DNA from: Muribaculaceae bacterium
GTDB taxonomy: Bacteria; Bacteroidota; Bacteroidia; Bacteroidales; Muribaculaceae
Direction: 5' to 3'
DNA length: 33,491 bases
NCBI GenBank assembly: GCA_022484565.1
Contig: JAKVKZ010000036.1
Coordinates: 1-33,491, forward strand
This document shows, piece after piece, positions 32,642 to 33,491 of the stretch (positions within the stretch are counted from its first letter, which is position 1; each line of letters starts with the position of its first letter). The notes beneath the pieces were generated by a model. The model did not search any database. It worked only from the letters and a program-made list of their open reading frames with translations, and had not been told where the DNA came from. Both the position numbers and the translations under genes were made by a program.

Positions 32642-33109
32642 ATGAAAATCTTCTCCATCTGCAATTTCGTGAAAAGTCTCTTTTCTGCCATCGACAAAAA
32701 GGACTGGAATTCTCTGCCCGGTTATTTCACACCATCCTCCAGCATCGATTATCGTTCCCTTGCCGACATTCCAGTGCCGGTAAGCACCAAGACCGACATG
32801 GCTTCTTTAGGACAATCATTCCTAACAGGATTCGATTCATGCCGTCACAATTTAGAGCGCATGGTCATTCAGGCCGATGGCGACAAAGCCCACGTCATCT
32901 GCGAAAGTTCCGCATCATTCTCCATCCATAACCCAATGAATAGCTGTTGGAATCTCCGTGGGGCTTATCACTTCGACATCATCAGCAATAATGGCACTCT
33001 GAAAATATCAAACATGAAATATGTTTCCACAAGTCAGACCGGCAATTCCGACCTTCCAAAGATTGCGCTAAAAATTGCCTCTGAAAATCACCATCACGCT
33101 ATATCATGA
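32642..33109 (+). CDS. NTF2/SnoaL-like protein
   Basis: 155 residues. FSAIDKKDWNSLPGYFTPSSSIDY at the N-terminus, LTGFDSCRHNLERMVIQADGDKAHV in the middle and GAYHFDIISNNGTLKISNMKY at the end are the helix-plus-curved-sheet pattern of SnoaL-like proteins, which bind small hydrophobic ligands or act as isomerases. No catalytic residues can be named. It follows the MarR gene by 90 bp on the same strand and is a possible regulatory target. It is cytoplasmic, with no signal peptide. Confidence 0.72.
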   Translation: MKIFSICNFVKSLFSAIDKKDWNSLPGYFTPSSSIDYRSLADIPVPVSTKTDMASLGQSFLTGFDSCRHNLERMVIQADGDKAHVICESSASFSIHNPMNSCWNLRGAYHFDIISNNGTLKISNMKYVSTSQTGNSDLPKIALKIASENHHHAIS

Positions 33110-33155
33110 AACACACATAACTTACCCTTTTATTATTGTCACTTATTTGTTTTTT

Positions 33156-33233
33156 GAAGTGAACGTCTTGTTGGTTCTCCGTTTCTCATTGCGGATAGTG
33201 CCGTACCAGCATCCGTTCACTTCCTCTTTTTTT
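33156..33233 (+). terminator. Large three-part hairpin with U-run (terminator or small RNA)
   Basis: A 10-bp perfect stem (33156-33165 with 33214-33223) encloses a 6-bp stem (33170-33175 with 33205-33210, one wobble) and a 4-bp stem (33178-33181 with 33192-33195). It ends in T7 (33227-33233). It terminates the MarR-SnoaL transcript and could itself be a stable small RNA. Confidence 0.6.
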
Positions 33234-33239
33234 ACACGC

Positions 33240-33491
33240 ATCACCTCCCCTCAAAAATGCGAAGCATTTTAATGAATTTGTATAGTCCCCAAAGTAGGGG
33301 CGGATCCATGTATCCGCCCTCCCACGTCATGGCAGCTTTATCAATAAAATGCGAAGCATTTTCCTCTATTTAGTTCATTAAAAATGAGCTAAATAGGTCC
33401 TCCTCTTTGCTCGTCTTGCCTAAAGAGGGGGTGGCACGAAGTGCCGGGGGAGTTGCCGAACGAGGTATTTTCTCCGCCCAAATTGTGTATT
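33240..33491. repeat. Cluster of short palindromic repeats (REP-like), continuing past the window
   Basis: Two identical 17-base palindromes with a GAA centre, AAAATGC-GAA-GCATTTT, lie at 33254-33270 and 33346-33362. Between and after them are other hairpins: GGGCGGAT/ATCCGCCC (33298-33319 region), ATTTAGTTCATT/AATGAGCTAAAT (33368-33394 region), a CCTCTTT/AAAGAGG pair and GGCAC-GAA-GTGCC near 33432-33444. No gene is seen. The pattern resembles intergenic mosaic repeats of Bacteroidetes; the right end is cut by the window. Confidence 0.6.

Overview
The window looks like a chromosomal segment of a Bacteroidales bacterium, perhaps Prevotellaceae or Muribaculaceae; family level is a guess. The evidence is the repeated Bacteroidetes promoter signature (TTTG, about 19 bp, TAnnTTTG), the general lack of Shine-Dalgarno sites, Bacteroidales-type proteins (ferredoxin-linked KorDABC, WYL-type regulator, TlpA-like and beta-barrel proteins) and tRNA genes without an encoded CCA. 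No rRNA, CRISPR array, transposase or integrase was found.

Region 1 (2-7803, + strand): four consecutive paralogous membrane sensor histidine kinases, the first cut by the window edge. Each has a helical, TPR-like exported sensor, one transmembrane helix and a HisKA-HATPase transmitter. None has a receiver or DNA-binding domain and no response regulator is nearby. Each complete copy has its own promoter-like box.

Region 2 (7909-14080, + strand): a redox cluster whose products are mostly exported or membrane-bound: aldo/keto reductase, secreted flavodoxin, Tat-lipoprotein aldo/keto reductase with two 4Fe-4S clusters, a NapH-like/polyferredoxin fusion with an internal twin-arginine signal, a DUF1893 protein, an ECF-type S component and a lipoprotein nitroreductase. 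It ends at a bidirectional terminator. I read it as an electron-transfer module at the cell envelope; the substrate is unknown.

Region 3 (14166-18941, - strand): a three-gene restriction-modification-like operon (small N6-type methylase, Eco57I-like methylase, GIY-YIG/T5orf172-helicase). A structured, pseudoknot-capable RNA element sits directly upstream of the first gene.

Region 4 (19664-24080, - strand): korDABC (2-oxoacid:ferredoxin oxidoreductase), a DUF2461 protein and a thioredoxin-fold protein without CxxC.

Region 5 (24130-25462): tRNA-Leu(UAG), an odd tRNA-Ser(GCU), a tRNA-like remnant, a truncated WYL-type regulator and a possible 53-codon small gene with its own promoter box.

Region 6 (25684-33109): iron-type alcohol dehydrogenase, beta-barrel protein, a second tandem paralogue array (four related membrane proteins, one broken by two compensating frameshifts), a secreted esterase, a Cys-rich MarR regulator with a palindromic operator, and an NTF2/SnoaL-like protein. 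The last 380 bases hold a structured RNA or terminator and a cluster of hairpin repeats.
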